Shown here: positions 20,953 through 29,784 of the stretch, piece after piece | Layout of the letters: the number at the start of each line of letters is the position of its first letter | How positions within the stretch are numbered: position 1 is the first letter of the stretch | Source: Rhizobium sp. Root1334 | Lineage (GTDB): Bacteria; Pseudomonadota; Alphaproteobacteria; Rhizobiales; Rhizobiaceae | Assembly: GCF_001426665.1 (NCBI RefSeq) | Contig: NZ_LMEY01000012.1 | Coordinates: 62,001-126,000 of the forward strand | Direction of reading: 5' to 3' | DNA length: 64,000 nucleotides | Notes under the pieces: model-generated | The model's database searches: none | What the model was told of the DNA's origin: nothing | The model's input: only the letters and a program-made list of their open reading frames with translations | Translations under genes and position numbers: made by a program

Positions 20953-20972
20953 AACTGTCGGTAGTGACAGGT
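20953..20972 (-). promoter_or_regulatory. lux-box-like operator upstream of luxI
   Basis: On the minus strand the site reads ACCTGTCACTACCGACAGTT, a 20-bp dyad with 7 of 10 paired positions symmetric and the ACCTGT...ACAG ends of known lux boxes. Its centre is about 70 bases upstream of the luxI ATG. Inference: the LuxR protein next door binds here to autoinduce luxI. No convincing -10 element was recognised downstream. Confidence 0.7.
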
Positions 20973-20990
20973 TTCTAATGCACGCCGATA

Positions 20991-21034
20991 TGCAATGGAC
21001 TCGGACGTCCGGAAGGACGTCCGAGTCCATTGCA
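20991..21034. repeat. Perfect 20-bp inverted repeat between luxR and luxI
   Basis: Two exactly complementary 20-base arms (starting TGCAATGGACTCGG) separated by GGAA. It lies 30 bases after the luxR stop and just upstream of the lux-box-like site. A transcript would form a very stable hairpin, but no T run follows on either strand. Confidence 0.9.
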
Positions 21035-21064
21035 TTCACGGGAGAGAAGGGGAGCGGGAAATGA

Positions 21065-21799
21065 TCAAAAGGCCGGGATGAGATCGCGCCGGACGGCTTG
21101 CGCGACCGCCTGGGTATTGGAAACGACGTTCAGCTTGCGCCGGGCATTGGTCATGAAGAAGCGGACGGTGCGTTCTGAAATGCCCAGGATCGTGCCGATC
21201 TCCCAATAGCTTTTACCCGCGGCGGCCCAGCTGAGCACTTCGGTTTCCCGATGGGTCAGTGTCTTGGCGCAGTCCGTAAGCTCTATTCTGCTGTCGCTTT
21301 CCAGCAGAGACGCGTGGAAAAGATTGGCGAGCAATTGGAAATCACGCAGATGGCAACGCCGGTAGGCAGGCCATTCGTCGGACGGAACATCAGCCTGGAT
21401 TGCCAGGAAAGCCAGCCGCCGAGTGGGGGTCGCGAGAGGCAGGGTGATGCCGTCGAGACCAAGGCCGAGTTGTGTCGCTGCGGAAAAAAGCGGCTCGCTA
21501 TCGGGATGAAGTTTGCGGGCCGTCGCCCAATCCACCGGCCTGACGCCACCCAAGGTCATGCGCAGGATCGGATCGATGCGCTGATAGCGCTTGTCAACAT
21601 AGGTTGTGAGACTGCGTGCGCTGAAAGTGTGGTGCAGCCTGTGGATAACAAAACCCGCGGTCAGGATGTCGACGTCGAGATAAAGCAGATTTGCGATACT
21701 GAAAGTGCTGCGCATCAGGTCGAAAAACCGTTTTGGTTCAACGATTTCCTCGTTTTCCATAATGTCCAGCAGGTCAAAGAATGCCTGTTGGTCAGCCAT
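21065..21799 (-). CDS. LuxR-family quorum-sensing regulator
   Basis: 244 residues with an N-terminal autoinducer-binding domain (TTYVDKRYQRIDPIL with the conserved Tyr and Asp-Pro, then PVDWA with the conserved Trp) and a C-terminal LuxR helix-turn-helix: LTHRETEVLSWAAAGKSYWEIGTILGISERTVRFFMTNARRKLNV. Located directly upstream of luxI on the same strand, about 170 bases apart, so it is most likely the cognate receptor. Upstream 170 bp are AT-rich and show no lux box. Confidence 0.92.
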   Translation of the reverse strand: MADQQAFFDLLDIMENEEIVEPKRFFDLMRSTFSIANLLYLDVDILTAGFVIHRLHHTFSARSLTTYVDKRYQRIDPILRMTLGGVRPVDWATARKLHPDSEPLFSAATQLGLGLDGITLPLATPTRRLAFLAIQADVPSDEWPAYRRCHLRDFQLLANLFHASLLESDSRIELTDCAKTLTHRETEVLSWAAAGKSYWEIGTILGISERTVRFFMTNARRKLNVVSNTQAVAQAVRRDLIPAF

Positions 21800-21932
21800 G
21801 CTGCAAAACCCTGTTATTTGATGGGGGCAGCATGATAACGGTTTAAGTCTTTGTCTAGTGCAATCTTTGGTTATCCGTGTGTTTTTACAAATCTAAACTA
21901 TAAGCTGTAATTAAAATCACTTTTATATTTGG

Positions 21933-21959
21933 ATTGAGCCGGCTGTGAGCCGGCTCAAT
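21933..21959 (-). terminator. Perfect hairpin after the malic enzyme gene
   Basis: ATTGAGCCGGCT and its exact complement around a 3-base loop, 12 bases after the maeB stop. The following sequence is AT-rich but lacks a clean T run, so efficiency is uncertain. Confidence 0.6.
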
Positions 21960-21970
21960 CTATACTTCTA

Positions 21971-24283
21971 CTAGGCGGGGTATGAGGCTTCCACAACCGC
22001 CAGTGCGGCCATGTTGACGACGCCGCGCGACGTTACCGATGGCGACAGGATATGTGCAGGCAGGGCCGTTCCGAGCAAAATCGGTCCGACATGCAGGCTG
22101 TCGGTCATCGTCTTGACGACGCCCAGCGTGATGTTGGCGGCATCGAGGTTCGGGAAGACCAGCAGGTTGGCTTCACCCGCCAGTGTGCTGTTGGGCATGA
22201 CGCGGCGGCGCAAGGCTTCCGAAATGGCGGAATCGCCGTGCATTTCACCGTCAGCTTCGAGATCGGGCGCGAGTTCGCGGACGATCTGCATGGCCTTGCG
22301 CATCTTGAAGGCGCTTTCCGAATCCCGCGAGCCGAAATTCGAATGCGAAACCAACGCTGCGCGCGGGGTAATGCCGAAGCGGCGAATTTCCTGGGCGGCC
22401 ATCACCGTCTTCTGGGCGATTTCCTCTGCCGTCGGATCGAAGGTCACGTAGGTGTCGGTGAGGAAGGTGGCACCGCGCTGCGAGATCAGCAGGCTGAGGG
22501 CCGAGAAATCCAGCACACCCTCGCGCTTGCCGATGATCTGGGAGACAGCCCGAAGATGGGCGCTGTAGCGGCCTTCGACGCCGCAGATCAGCGCATCGGC
22601 TTCGCCGCGCCGGACGGCAAGCGCGCCGATCACGGTCTGGTTGGTACGAACGATTGTCCGGGCTGCTTCCGGAATGACGCCGAGACGGCCGACAAGCGCA
22701 AAATAGTCGTCGACATAATCGCGGAACCGCGGATCGCCTTCCGGATTGACCACTTCAAAATCGACGTCCGGCCGGATGCGCAGGCCGTAGCGCTTCAGGC
22801 GCGTCTCGATGATATTCGGACGGCCGATCAGGATCGGGCGGGCTGTGCCGTCCTCCAGCAGTACCTGGGCGGCCCGCAGGACGCGCTCGTCCTCGCCTTC
22901 GGAAAAGATCACCCGGTTTTTCTGGGCATTCTTTGCGGCGGCAAAGATCGGCTTCATGATGAAGCCGGAGCGGAAGACGAAGCGGTTCAGCTGGTCGAAA
23001 TAGGCATCGAAATCGGTGATCGGCCGGTTGGCGACGCCGCTATCGGCAGCTGCCTTGGCAACAGCCGGTGCGATGCGCAGGATCAGCCGCTGGTCGAACG
23101 GCGAGGGGATCAGGTAGTCCGGGCCGAAGACCGGCGTTTCGCCGGAATAGGCGCGAGCTGCGACGTCAGACGGCTCTTCACGGGCAAGCGCTGCGATGGC
23201 GCGCACCGCCGCCATCTTCATGTCCTCATTGATCGTGCGGGCGCCGCAATCAAGCGCTCCGCGGAAGATGTAGGGGAAACACAGGACGTTGTTGACCTGG
23301 TTGGGGAAATCCGACCGGCCGGTGCAGATCATCGCGTCGGGACGGGCGGCGCGCGCCACTTCCGGCATGATCTCGGGATTGGGGTTGGCGAGCGCCATGA
23401 TCAGCGGCTTTTCCGCCATCTGGACCAGCAGTTCAGGCTTCAGGACGCCTGCGGCTGAAAGCCCCAGGAAGACGTCGGCACCGGCAATGCTGTCGGCGAG
23501 GATCCGGTTGGCGCTGTCCTGCGCATAAACGGACTTCCACTCATCCATCAGCACTTCGCGGCCGAGATAAACGAGGCCTTCGAGGTCGTGCACCCAGATA
23601 TTTTCACGCTTTGCACCAAGCGTCACCAGCAGATTGAGGCAGGCGAGCGCCGCAGCGCCGGCGCCTGACGTGACGATCTTGGCATTGGCAATGTCCTTGC
23701 CGGCCAGTTCCAGGCCGTTGAGGATGGCGGCGGCAACGATGATCGCGGTTCCATGCTGATCGTCATGGAAGACCGGGATATCCATCTTCTCGCGCAACCG
23801 GCGTTCAACCTCGAAACATTCGGGCGCCTTGATGTCTTCAAGATTGATGCCGCCGAAGGTCGGTTCCAGAGCCGAGATGACATTGACCATCTGGTCGATT
23901 TCGGGCGCATCGATCTCGATGTCGAAGACGTCGATGCCGGCGAATTTCTTGAACAGGACGGCCTTGCCTTCCATCACCGGCTTAGAGGCGAGTGGGCCGA
24001 TATTGCCAAGACCGAGAACTGCCGTGCCATTTGAGACAACCGCGACCAGATTGGCGCGCGCGGTATAGTCGGCGGCGGTCGATGAATCGTCACGGATGGC
24101 AAGGCAGGGGGCGGCAACACCCGGAGAATAAGCGAGCGCCAGGTCGCGCTGGTTGCCGAGTGGCTTGGTCGGCTGGATCTCGAGCTTGCCGGGGCGTGGA
24201 TAGCGGTGGAAGAACAGCGCCTGTTCATCAAGGTCGCCGCTTGCTGGAACCGCTGGGGTCTTGGCTTTGTCGCCGGTGCTCAT
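21971..24283 (-). CDS. maeB: NAD(P)-dependent malic enzyme with phosphotransacetylase-like C-terminal domain
   Basis: Oxidatively decarboxylates malate to pyruvate in the cytoplasm. The 770-residue product contains the malic enzyme domain ([63 protein letters not shown] with metal ligands, and the Rossmann [16 protein letters not shown]) and, from about residue 440, a phosphate acetyl/butyryltransferase-like domain ([30 protein letters not shown]...). This hybrid layout is that of the DME/TME enzymes of Sinorhizobium; cofactor preference cannot be decided by eye. In rhizobia these enzymes feed acetyl-CoA synthesis during growth on dicarboxylates. Confidence 0.95.
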   Translation of the reverse strand: MSTGDKAKTPAVPASGDLDEQALFFHRYPRPGKLEIQPTKPLGNQRDLALAYSPGVAAPCLAIRDDSSTAADYTARANLVAVVSNGTAVLGLGNIGPLASKPVMEGKAVLFKKFAGIDVFDIEIDAPEIDQMVNVISALEPTFGGINLEDIKAPECFEVERRLREKMDIPVFHDDQHGTAIIVAAAILNGLELAGKDIANAKIVTSGAGAAALACLNLLVTLGAKRENIWVHDLEGLVYLGREVLMDEWKSVYAQDSANRILADSIAGADVFLGLSAAGVLKPELLVQMAEKPLIMALANPNPEIMPEVARAARPDAMICTGRSDFPNQVNNVLCFPYIFRGALDCGARTINEDMKMAAVRAIAALAREEPSDVAARAYSGETPVFGPDYLIPSPFDQRLILRIAPAVAKAAADSGVANRPITDFDAYFDQLNRFVFRSGFIMKPIFAAAKNAQKNRVIFSEGEDERVLRAAQVLLEDGTARPILIGRPNIIETRLKRYGLRIRPDVDFEVVNPEGDPRFRDYVDDYFALVGRLGVIPEAARTIVRTNQTVIGALAVRRGEADALICGVEGRYSAHLRAVSQIIGKREGVLDFSALSLLISQRGATFLTDTYVTFDPTAEEIAQKTVMAAQEIRRFGITPRAALVSHSNFGSRDSESAFKMRKAMQIVRELAPDLEADGEMHGDSAISEALRRRVMPNSTLAGEANLLVFPNLDAANITLGVVKTMTDSLHVGPILLGTALPAHILSPSVTSRGVVNMAALAVVEASYPA

Positions 24284-24489
24284 ATTCGTAAATCCCTACT
24301 TATTCGTCGCGGCTCTTTTTGCATGAAACGATGGCTCCGTACAGTTTGGAAACGGCCGTATACCTCCGGTTTTCAGGAACAGGTGTTTATCCAGCGTGCC
24401 GGGTGGTTCCACAGGCTGTCATTCTCCTGAAACAAGAGTCTGTTCTTGAAAGCACATAAGAGAGGCGCGATAGACCGTTGCGAGGCAGC

Positions 24490-25323
24490 ATGACCGAGAA
24501 AGAGCAAGAACCCCGGCGTTTCAGGACCCTGTTCATTTCTGACGTTCATCTGGGATCAAAGGCCGCAAAGACCGATTATCTCCTCGATTTCCTGCGGGTG
24601 AGCGAAGCGGAGACGATCATCCTCGTCGGCGATATCATCGATGGATGGCGGTTGAAGCGCAGCTGGTACTGGCCGCAAGCCTGCAACGACGTGGTCCAAA
24701 AGCTGTTGCGCAAGGCGCGCAAGGGCAGCCGCATCATCTACATCCCCGGCAACCATGACGAGTTCATGCGTGACTTTCCGGGCGTCCATTTCGGCGGTAT
24801 CGAGGTGGCCCAGCGCCATATGCACGAGGCAGCCGACGGCCGCAAATACCTGGTGCTGCATGGTGACGAATTCGATGTCGTGGTGCGCAACGCGCGCCTG
24901 CTCGCCTATCTCGGCGACTGGGCCTACGATACCGCGATCGTCATCAATATCGGACTGGCCGCCATCCGCCGCCGTCTTGGAATGCCTTATTGGTCGTTTT
25001 CTGCCTGGGCGAAGCTGCAGGTCAAGCATGCGGTGAACTTCATCGGCGAATTCCAGCGGGTGGTAGCTGACGAAGCTCGCCGGGAAAATGCCGATGGGGT
25101 CATCTGCGGTCATATCCATCACGCTGTGATGGAAGACATCGGCGGCATACGCTACATCAATACCGGCGATTGGGTGGAAAGCTGCACGGCAATTGCCGAG
25201 CATCACGATGGCACGATGGAACTGATTACCTGGCGGGAACTGAGCAACGTACCTGCGGTGCGCGAAGACACGGCCGAAGTGGAAATGTTGATGGCGCGGG
25301 CTCTTTCGCAACAGGCGGCATAA
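24490..25323 (+). CDS. LpxH-like metallophosphoesterase
   Basis: 277 residues with the five calcineurin-type metal motifs in order: FISDVHLGSKAAK, LVGDIIDGWRLKRSWYWP, IPGNHDEFMR, LHGDEFD and CGHIHHAVM. The DVHLG/GDIIDGW variant is that of UDP-2,3-diacylglucosamine diphosphatase (LpxH-like) proteins of lipid A synthesis. Many alphaproteobacteria use LpxI for that step, so a different phosphoesterase role is possible. ATG at 24490; the MFS transporter follows after about 90 bases. Confidence 0.8.
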   Translation: MTEKEQEPRRFRTLFISDVHLGSKAAKTDYLLDFLRVSEAETIILVGDIIDGWRLKRSWYWPQACNDVVQKLLRKARKGSRIIYIPGNHDEFMRDFPGVHFGGIEVAQRHMHEAADGRKYLVLHGDEFDVVVRNARLLAYLGDWAYDTAIVINIGLAAIRRRLGMPYWSFSAWAKLQVKHAVNFIGEFQRVVADEARRENADGVICGHIHHAVMEDIGGIRYINTGDWVESCTAIAEHHDGTMELITWRELSNVPAVREDTAEVEMLMARALSQQAA

Positions 25324-25416
25324 TACCGCAGGGGTTGAAGAGTGTAGGGAAAACTAGCGGCTGGCGCTGCTCTTGGCTGCCGTGATAAATCATGGACGCA
25401 ACTGTCAGGTCCTTCC

Positions 25417-26637
25417 ATGATTCCGTCATCTCCGCCTCCCTTTCGCGAGGAAGCGCCGCGCTATTTCGTGCCGCGTATCGCCTTGCTCTTCTGCGCGCCG
25501 CTCGTCGTTAACGGGTTTGCCATGCCGTATTTTCCGGTCTGGCTGAGCACTCTGTCACTGAGCGATTTCGAAATCGGCATCATCCTTGCCGTGCCGATGT
25601 TCGTGCGCGTCATCACGGCACCGCTGGTCGGGTTGCTGGCGGACAGGATCGGCGAGCGGGCGGAAGTGCTGATCTGGTCGGCGGTGCTGTCCTTGCTGAC
25701 GGCGCTGGCGCTGTTCGTCTCCCACAGTTTCTGGTTCGTGCTGATCATCTATGCCATCCAGGGCGGCGTCTATGCGCCCTACGTGCCAATCGTCGAGGCC
25801 ATCGCGCTAACTGGTGTGCGGCGGTGGGGCTATGATTATGCCACCATGCGTGTCTGGGGCTCTGTCGCCTTTATCGGGGCGACGATGCTGGGCGGGGTGA
25901 TGATCGGCCTCTATGGTGGCTCGATGGTGCTGCCGGCGATGGCTGGCGGCTTCCTGCTGATGATTGCTCTGACCTTCATCGCGCCGCGCGTCGGCAAGCC
26001 GCGCCGGCCCTCGACGCTGACGACGCTGACAGAAGCGCCGCCGAAGGCCCTGCGCAAACTCGATCTGCAACTGCTTTTGATCGGTGTGACGCTGGTCAAC
26101 GGCAGCCACGCGATGCTGTTCGCCTTCTCGGCGATCTACTGGCAGCATATCGGGTTTACCGGCACCGAGATCGGTCTTCTCTGGAGCGCCGGTGTCGCTG
26201 CTGAAGTCGCGATGTTCTTCTGCGCCAAGATGATCATCCGGCGCTTCAGCCTGTGGACGATGATCTTTTCGGGCTGCGTCCTTGCGGTCGTGCGCTGGAT
26301 CATCTTTCCGATGGATCTCGGCTTCGGCGGCTATTTCGCCCTGCAGTGTTTCCACGCCTTCACCTATGCCATCATGCATACGGGCATGCAGAACATTCTG
26401 GTGCAGCGGGTTCCGGAAGAGCAGGAATCCTCGGCGCAGGGGCTGTATTTCTTCTACACTGGCGTGTTCTCGGCGATCTTCACCTTCACATCCGGCTATT
26501 TCTACACCTGGTTCGGTGTTCACGGCTTCTATTCGATGTCCGTCGTTGCCTTCATTGGCTGCTGTTCCGCCTTTGCTGCGTGGCATCTTCAGCCCCAGAG
26601 GGCGGGCAGAGGCGGAAAGACCAGCGAATCGGCGTAG
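25417..26637 (+). CDS. MFS transporter (HcaT/LacY-like)
   Basis: 406 residues with about 12 membrane helices and the MFS loop 2-3 signature in PLVGLLADRIGERAEVL. The start VPRIALLFCAPLVVNGFAMPYFPVWL is that of the MFS_1-like family that includes HcaT. Substrate unknown. Its last 49 bases overlap the convergent DgcA-like gene, an unusual amount of overlap for this window. Confidence 0.82.
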   Translation: MIPSSPPPFREEAPRYFVPRIALLFCAPLVVNGFAMPYFPVWLSTLSLSDFEIGIILAVPMFVRVITAPLVGLLADRIGERAEVLIWSAVLSLLTALALFVSHSFWFVLIIYAIQGGVYAPYVPIVEAIALTGVRRWGYDYATMRVWGSVAFIGATMLGGVMIGLYGGSMVLPAMAGGFLLMIALTFIAPRVGKPRRPSTLTTLTEAPPKALRKLDLQLLLIGVTLVNGSHAMLFAFSAIYWQHIGFTGTEIGLLWSAGVAAEVAMFFCAKMIIRRFSLWTMIFSGCVLAVVRWIIFPMDLGFGGYFALQCFHAFTYAIMHTGMQNILVQRVPEEQESSAQGLYFFYTGVFSAIFTFTSGYFYTWFGVHGFYSMSVVAFIGCCSAFAAWHLQPQRAGRGGKTSESA

Positions 26638-27572
26638 CGCAGGCCGGGCTCGCGGTCTCGGGCCAAAAGCAGCGGGCCGTCTAGATCGACGAAATCGGCA
26701 CCTTGCGCCAGAAGCACCGCCGGTGCCATGCCGAGCGAAGTGCCGACCATGCAGCCGACCATGATCTTGAGGTTGAGCGTCCGGGCCGCGTCGCGCATGC
26801 TCAGGGCTTCGGTCAGACCGCCGGTCTTGTCGAGCTTGATGTTGACCGCATCGTAGAGGCCCGCAAGATTTGGCAGGTCTTCGGTCTTGTGGACGCTTTC
26901 ATCGGCGCAGACGGGAACCGGGCGATGGACCGAGGCGAGCAGGGCGTCCTGCCCGCCGGGCAAGGGCTGTTCGATCAGGGCGACACCCGATTCGGCGCAG
27001 ACATCAAAGTGATAAGTCAGATTGGCTTCGCTCCAGCCTTCATTGGCATCCAGAATGATGGCGCTGTTCGGGGCGGCTGCCCGCACCGCACGGATGCGCG
27101 AAGCGTCGTCGGGCGTTCCGACCTTGATTTTCAGCAGCGCCCGATGGGCATATTGTGCTGTCTGCGCGGCCATCGCCTCCGGTTCGCCCAGCGAAATCGT
27201 GTAGGCGGTGGTGAGCGGCGCCGGTTCGGCAAGTCCGGCCAGCGCAAAGGCGCGGCTACCGGATTTTTTCGCATCCAGATCCCAGAGCGCACAATCAACG
27301 GCGTTGCGCGCCGCACCGGCCTTCATGGTTTGCCGCAGTTTTTCGCGGTCAATGCCAGCCTCGATCTGCGGCCGGATCGTCTCGATCTCAGCGAGCACGC
27401 TGTCGATGGTCTCGCCATAGCGCCCATAGGGGACACATTCGCCCATGCCGGAGAAGGCACCGTCCGAAATTTGGCAGGTGACCACGGAGGCGGTGGTCTT
27501 GCTGCCGCGCGAAATCGTAAAGCTGCCGGCGATCGGGAAATGTTCGGCGACGGTTTTCATTTGGCGGGTCAT
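26589..27572 (-). CDS. dgcA: Enolase-superfamily epimerase/racemase (DgcA-like)
   Basis: 327 residues of the mandelate racemase/muconate-lactonizing branch of the enolase superfamily. Visible catalytic features are LKIKVG (Lys-x-Lys), ILDANEGWS (metal Asp), IEQPLPGG (metal Glu), CADESVH (metal Asp/Glu), and VNIKLDKTGG (Lys on the other face). This set matches L-Ala-D/L-Glu epimerases and the rhizobial DgcA (N-acetyl-D-Glu racemase) subgroup. The ATG at 27572 is chosen for the AGGAG 8 bases upstream. No dgcN partner is adjacent, so the specific name is provisional. Confidence 0.75.
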   Translation of the reverse strand: MTRQMKTVAEHFPIAGSFTISRGSKTTASVVTCQISDGAFSGMGECVPYGRYGETIDSVLAEIETIRPQIEAGIDREKLRQTMKAGAARNAVDCALWDLDAKKSGSRAFALAGLAEPAPLTTAYTISLGEPEAMAAQTAQYAHRALLKIKVGTPDDASRIRAVRAAAPNSAIILDANEGWSEANLTYHFDVCAESGVALIEQPLPGGQDALLASVHRPVPVCADESVHKTEDLPNLAGLYDAVNIKLDKTGGLTEALSMRDAARTLNLKIMVGCMVGTSLGMAPAVLLAQGADFVDLDGPLLLARDREPGLRYADSLVFPPLPALWG

Positions 27573-27682
27573 GGCTTTCTCCTGTGGCTTCCATATCTCA
27601 GCAGCCAACCGTTTGATCCGGAAACGTTTCAATCGGTGACAGACCGGGCTCTAGCGGCTATGAGTCGCTGACGTTTTATCAA

Positions 27683-28855
27683 ATGCAGCCATCTCCGGAA
27701 GACCAAACAGACGTGACGCGTTCCCAAGTGAAAACCGAAACCGACGTGCAGCTCGCGGAAGCTGACGATGGCAGCACCCGGGCTTATCGGTTCAGCGGCG
27801 ATTGGCGCAGTGTATCCATTCATCTGGCGACGCCGAAGCTGGATGCGTTCGCAGCCAAGGGTGGCGAAGCGGGCGAGGTCGATCTGAGCGAGGTCACCGC
27901 CATGGATACGGCGGGCGCCTGGGTCATCCGGCGTTTCATGACGCAGGTCGGCAATGTGAAGCTGACAAGCGACAAGCCACGCTATCTCGAATTGATGAAC
28001 GCATTGCCGGAGAAACTGCCCGAACCGGCGGCCGACAAGAAGAAATCCGGTTCGCTTTTCGTGCGCATTTTTACGCCTGTCGGCAATTCGGTCGTCTCCG
28101 CCTGGGAAGACACTGTCGCGGCCATGTTCATTCTCGGGTCCGCCGTTCGCGGCGCGCAGCTGAAGCTTGGCCGCCATAGCGGCGTGTCGCCGGCGGCGAT
28201 CGTCAACCAGATCGATCGCATGGGCGTCCAGGCGGTGCCGATCATCCTTTTGATGTCGTTCCTCATCGGTGCGATCATTGCCCAGCAGGGTGCGTTCCAA
28301 CTGCGCTATTTCGGCGCGGAGCTCTTCGTCGTCGATCTGGTCGGCATTCTTCAATTGCGTGAAATCGGCGTGCTCTTGACCGCGATCATGATTGCTGGCC
28401 GTTCCGGCAGTGCGATCACGGCCGAGATCGGCTCGATGAAGATGCGCGAGGAAATCGATGCACTGAAGGTAATGGGGTTGAGCCCGATCGGCGTGCTGGT
28501 GTTTCCAAGGCTGGTGGCGCTGACCGTGGCATTGCCGCTTCTGACCATCATCGCCAATTTTGCTGCCTTGAGTGGAGCCGCCGTGGTGGCCTGGAGCTAT
28601 TCCGGCATTACCTTCTCCACCTTCCTCGCGCGTCTTCAGGAGGCGGTAGATTTTTCGTCCGTTCTCGCCGGTATGATCAAGGCGCCGTTCATGGCGCTGA
28701 TTATCGGCGTCGTCGCTGCCGTCGAAGGCTTGAAGGTGGGTGGCAGCGCCGAATCGCTCGGCAAGCAAGTGACGCAGTCTGTGGTGAAATCGATCTTCGT
28801 GGTCATTCTTGTCGATGGCCTGTTCGCGATCTTCTATGCGGCGATCAATTTCTGA
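27683..28855 (+). CDS. mlaE: MlaE-type ABC permease with N-terminal STAS domain
   Basis: 390 residues. Residues 1-120 form a STAS-like domain (VDLSEVTAMDTAGAWVIRRF), and the rest is the MlaE permease with about five membrane helices and the conserved LREIGVLLTAIMIAGRSGSAITAEIGSMKMREEIDAL block. It belongs to the Mla/MCE system that moves phospholipids between outer and inner membranes. In E. coli the STAS protein MlaB is separate; here it is fused. First gene of mlaE-mlaF-mlaD-lipoprotein; its TGA overlaps the next ATG. Confidence 0.92.
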   Translation: MQPSPEDQTDVTRSQVKTETDVQLAEADDGSTRAYRFSGDWRSVSIHLATPKLDAFAAKGGEAGEVDLSEVTAMDTAGAWVIRRFMTQVGNVKLTSDKPRYLELMNALPEKLPEPAADKKKSGSLFVRIFTPVGNSVVSAWEDTVAAMFILGSAVRGAQLKLGRHSGVSPAAIVNQIDRMGVQAVPIILLMSFLIGAIIAQQGAFQLRYFGAELFVVDLVGILQLREIGVLLTAIMIAGRSGSAITAEIGSMKMREEIDALKVMGLSPIGVLVFPRLVALTVALPLLTIIANFAALSGAAVVAWSYSGITFSTFLARLQEAVDFSSVLAGMIKAPFMALIIGVVAAVEGLKVGGSAESLGKQVTQSVVKSIFVVILVDGLFAIFYAAINF

Positions 28856-29697
28856 TGGAAGAGGTTTTGCCGGTGAATCCGAGGGAAGACATGACAGCGG
28901 GCGGAACCGGTGAAAACGGCACGGAAGTCATCCTGTCGGTGAAGGATCTGACCGTCGGTTTTGGGTCGAACATCGTTCTCGACAAGCTGAATCTCGATAT
29001 CTATCGCGGCGAAATTCTCGGTTTCGTCGGCGCGTCCGGCACCGGAAAATCCGTGCTGATGCGAACCGTGTTGCGACTGTTGCCACGCCGGTCGGGTTCG
29101 ATCCAGATTCTTGGGGTCGAATATGATGCGGTCAGCGAAGAGGAGCGTATGGCGCTCGACATGCGTCTCGGTGTCTTGTTCCAGCACGGCGCGCTGTTTT
29201 CCTCTTTGACGGTCAAGGAAAACATCCAGGTGCCGATGCGGGAATATCTGAACCTGCCGCAGGAACTGATGGATGAACTGGCGCGGCTGAAGATCGACAT
29301 GGTGGGACTGGCGCCGGAAGCGGCTGACAAGTTCCCTTCCGAATTGTCCGGCGGCATGATCAAGAGGGCGGCTCTGGCGCGTGCGCTGGCGCTTGATCCA
29401 GACCTCGTCTTCCTCGATGAACCAACCTCCGGGCTCGATCCGATCGGGGCGGCGGAGTTCGATAACCTGATCGCCAAACTGCGCGACACCCTGGGATTGA
29501 CCGTGTATATGGTGACTCACGACCTCGACAGCCTGTTTTCGGTCTGTGACCGGATTGCAGTGCTCGGCAAGAAGAAGGTTCTGGTCGAAGGCACGATCGC
29601 GGACATGCTGGCCTGCGACGACGAGTGGGTGACGTCCTACTTCCAGGGCAAGCGTGCGCGTTCCATCGTTCGCGACGACGAAAAGTTGGTTTCCTGA
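28855..29697 (+). CDS. mlaF: MlaF-type ABC ATP-binding protein
   Basis: 280 residues: Walker A GASGTGKSV, signature LSGGMIKRAALARALA, Walker B LVFLDEPTSGLDP, and the switch His in YMVTHD. The LSGGMIKR form is typical of the Mla/Ttg2A subfamily. The ATG overlaps the mlaE stop (TGATG), indicating translational coupling. Supplies energy for the MCE lipid transporter. Confidence 0.93.
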   Translation: MEEVLPVNPREDMTAGGTGENGTEVILSVKDLTVGFGSNIVLDKLNLDIYRGEILGFVGASGTGKSVLMRTVLRLLPRRSGSIQILGVEYDAVSEEERMALDMRLGVLFQHGALFSSLTVKENIQVPMREYLNLPQELMDELARLKIDMVGLAPEAADKFPSELSGGMIKRAALARALALDPDLVFLDEPTSGLDPIGAAEFDNLIAKLRDTLGLTVYMVTHDLDSLFSVCDRIAVLGKKKVLVEGTIADMLACDDEWVTSYFQGKRARSIVRDDEKLVS

Positions 29698-29784
29698 CAG
29701 CGCTCAGTCACTCAGCCGCTGCACGAAAAATTTGATTGAAGCAAGGAGCCGCGTTGGCGGCGTCCCCCAAGGGTACCGGTAGCA

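Noticed and set aside
22052..23458. A 468-codon open frame on the plus strand opposite the malic enzyme gene
   Set aside because: It lies wholly within maeB, which has all family motifs. The antisense translation is Arg/Gly/Asp-rich without domain features.
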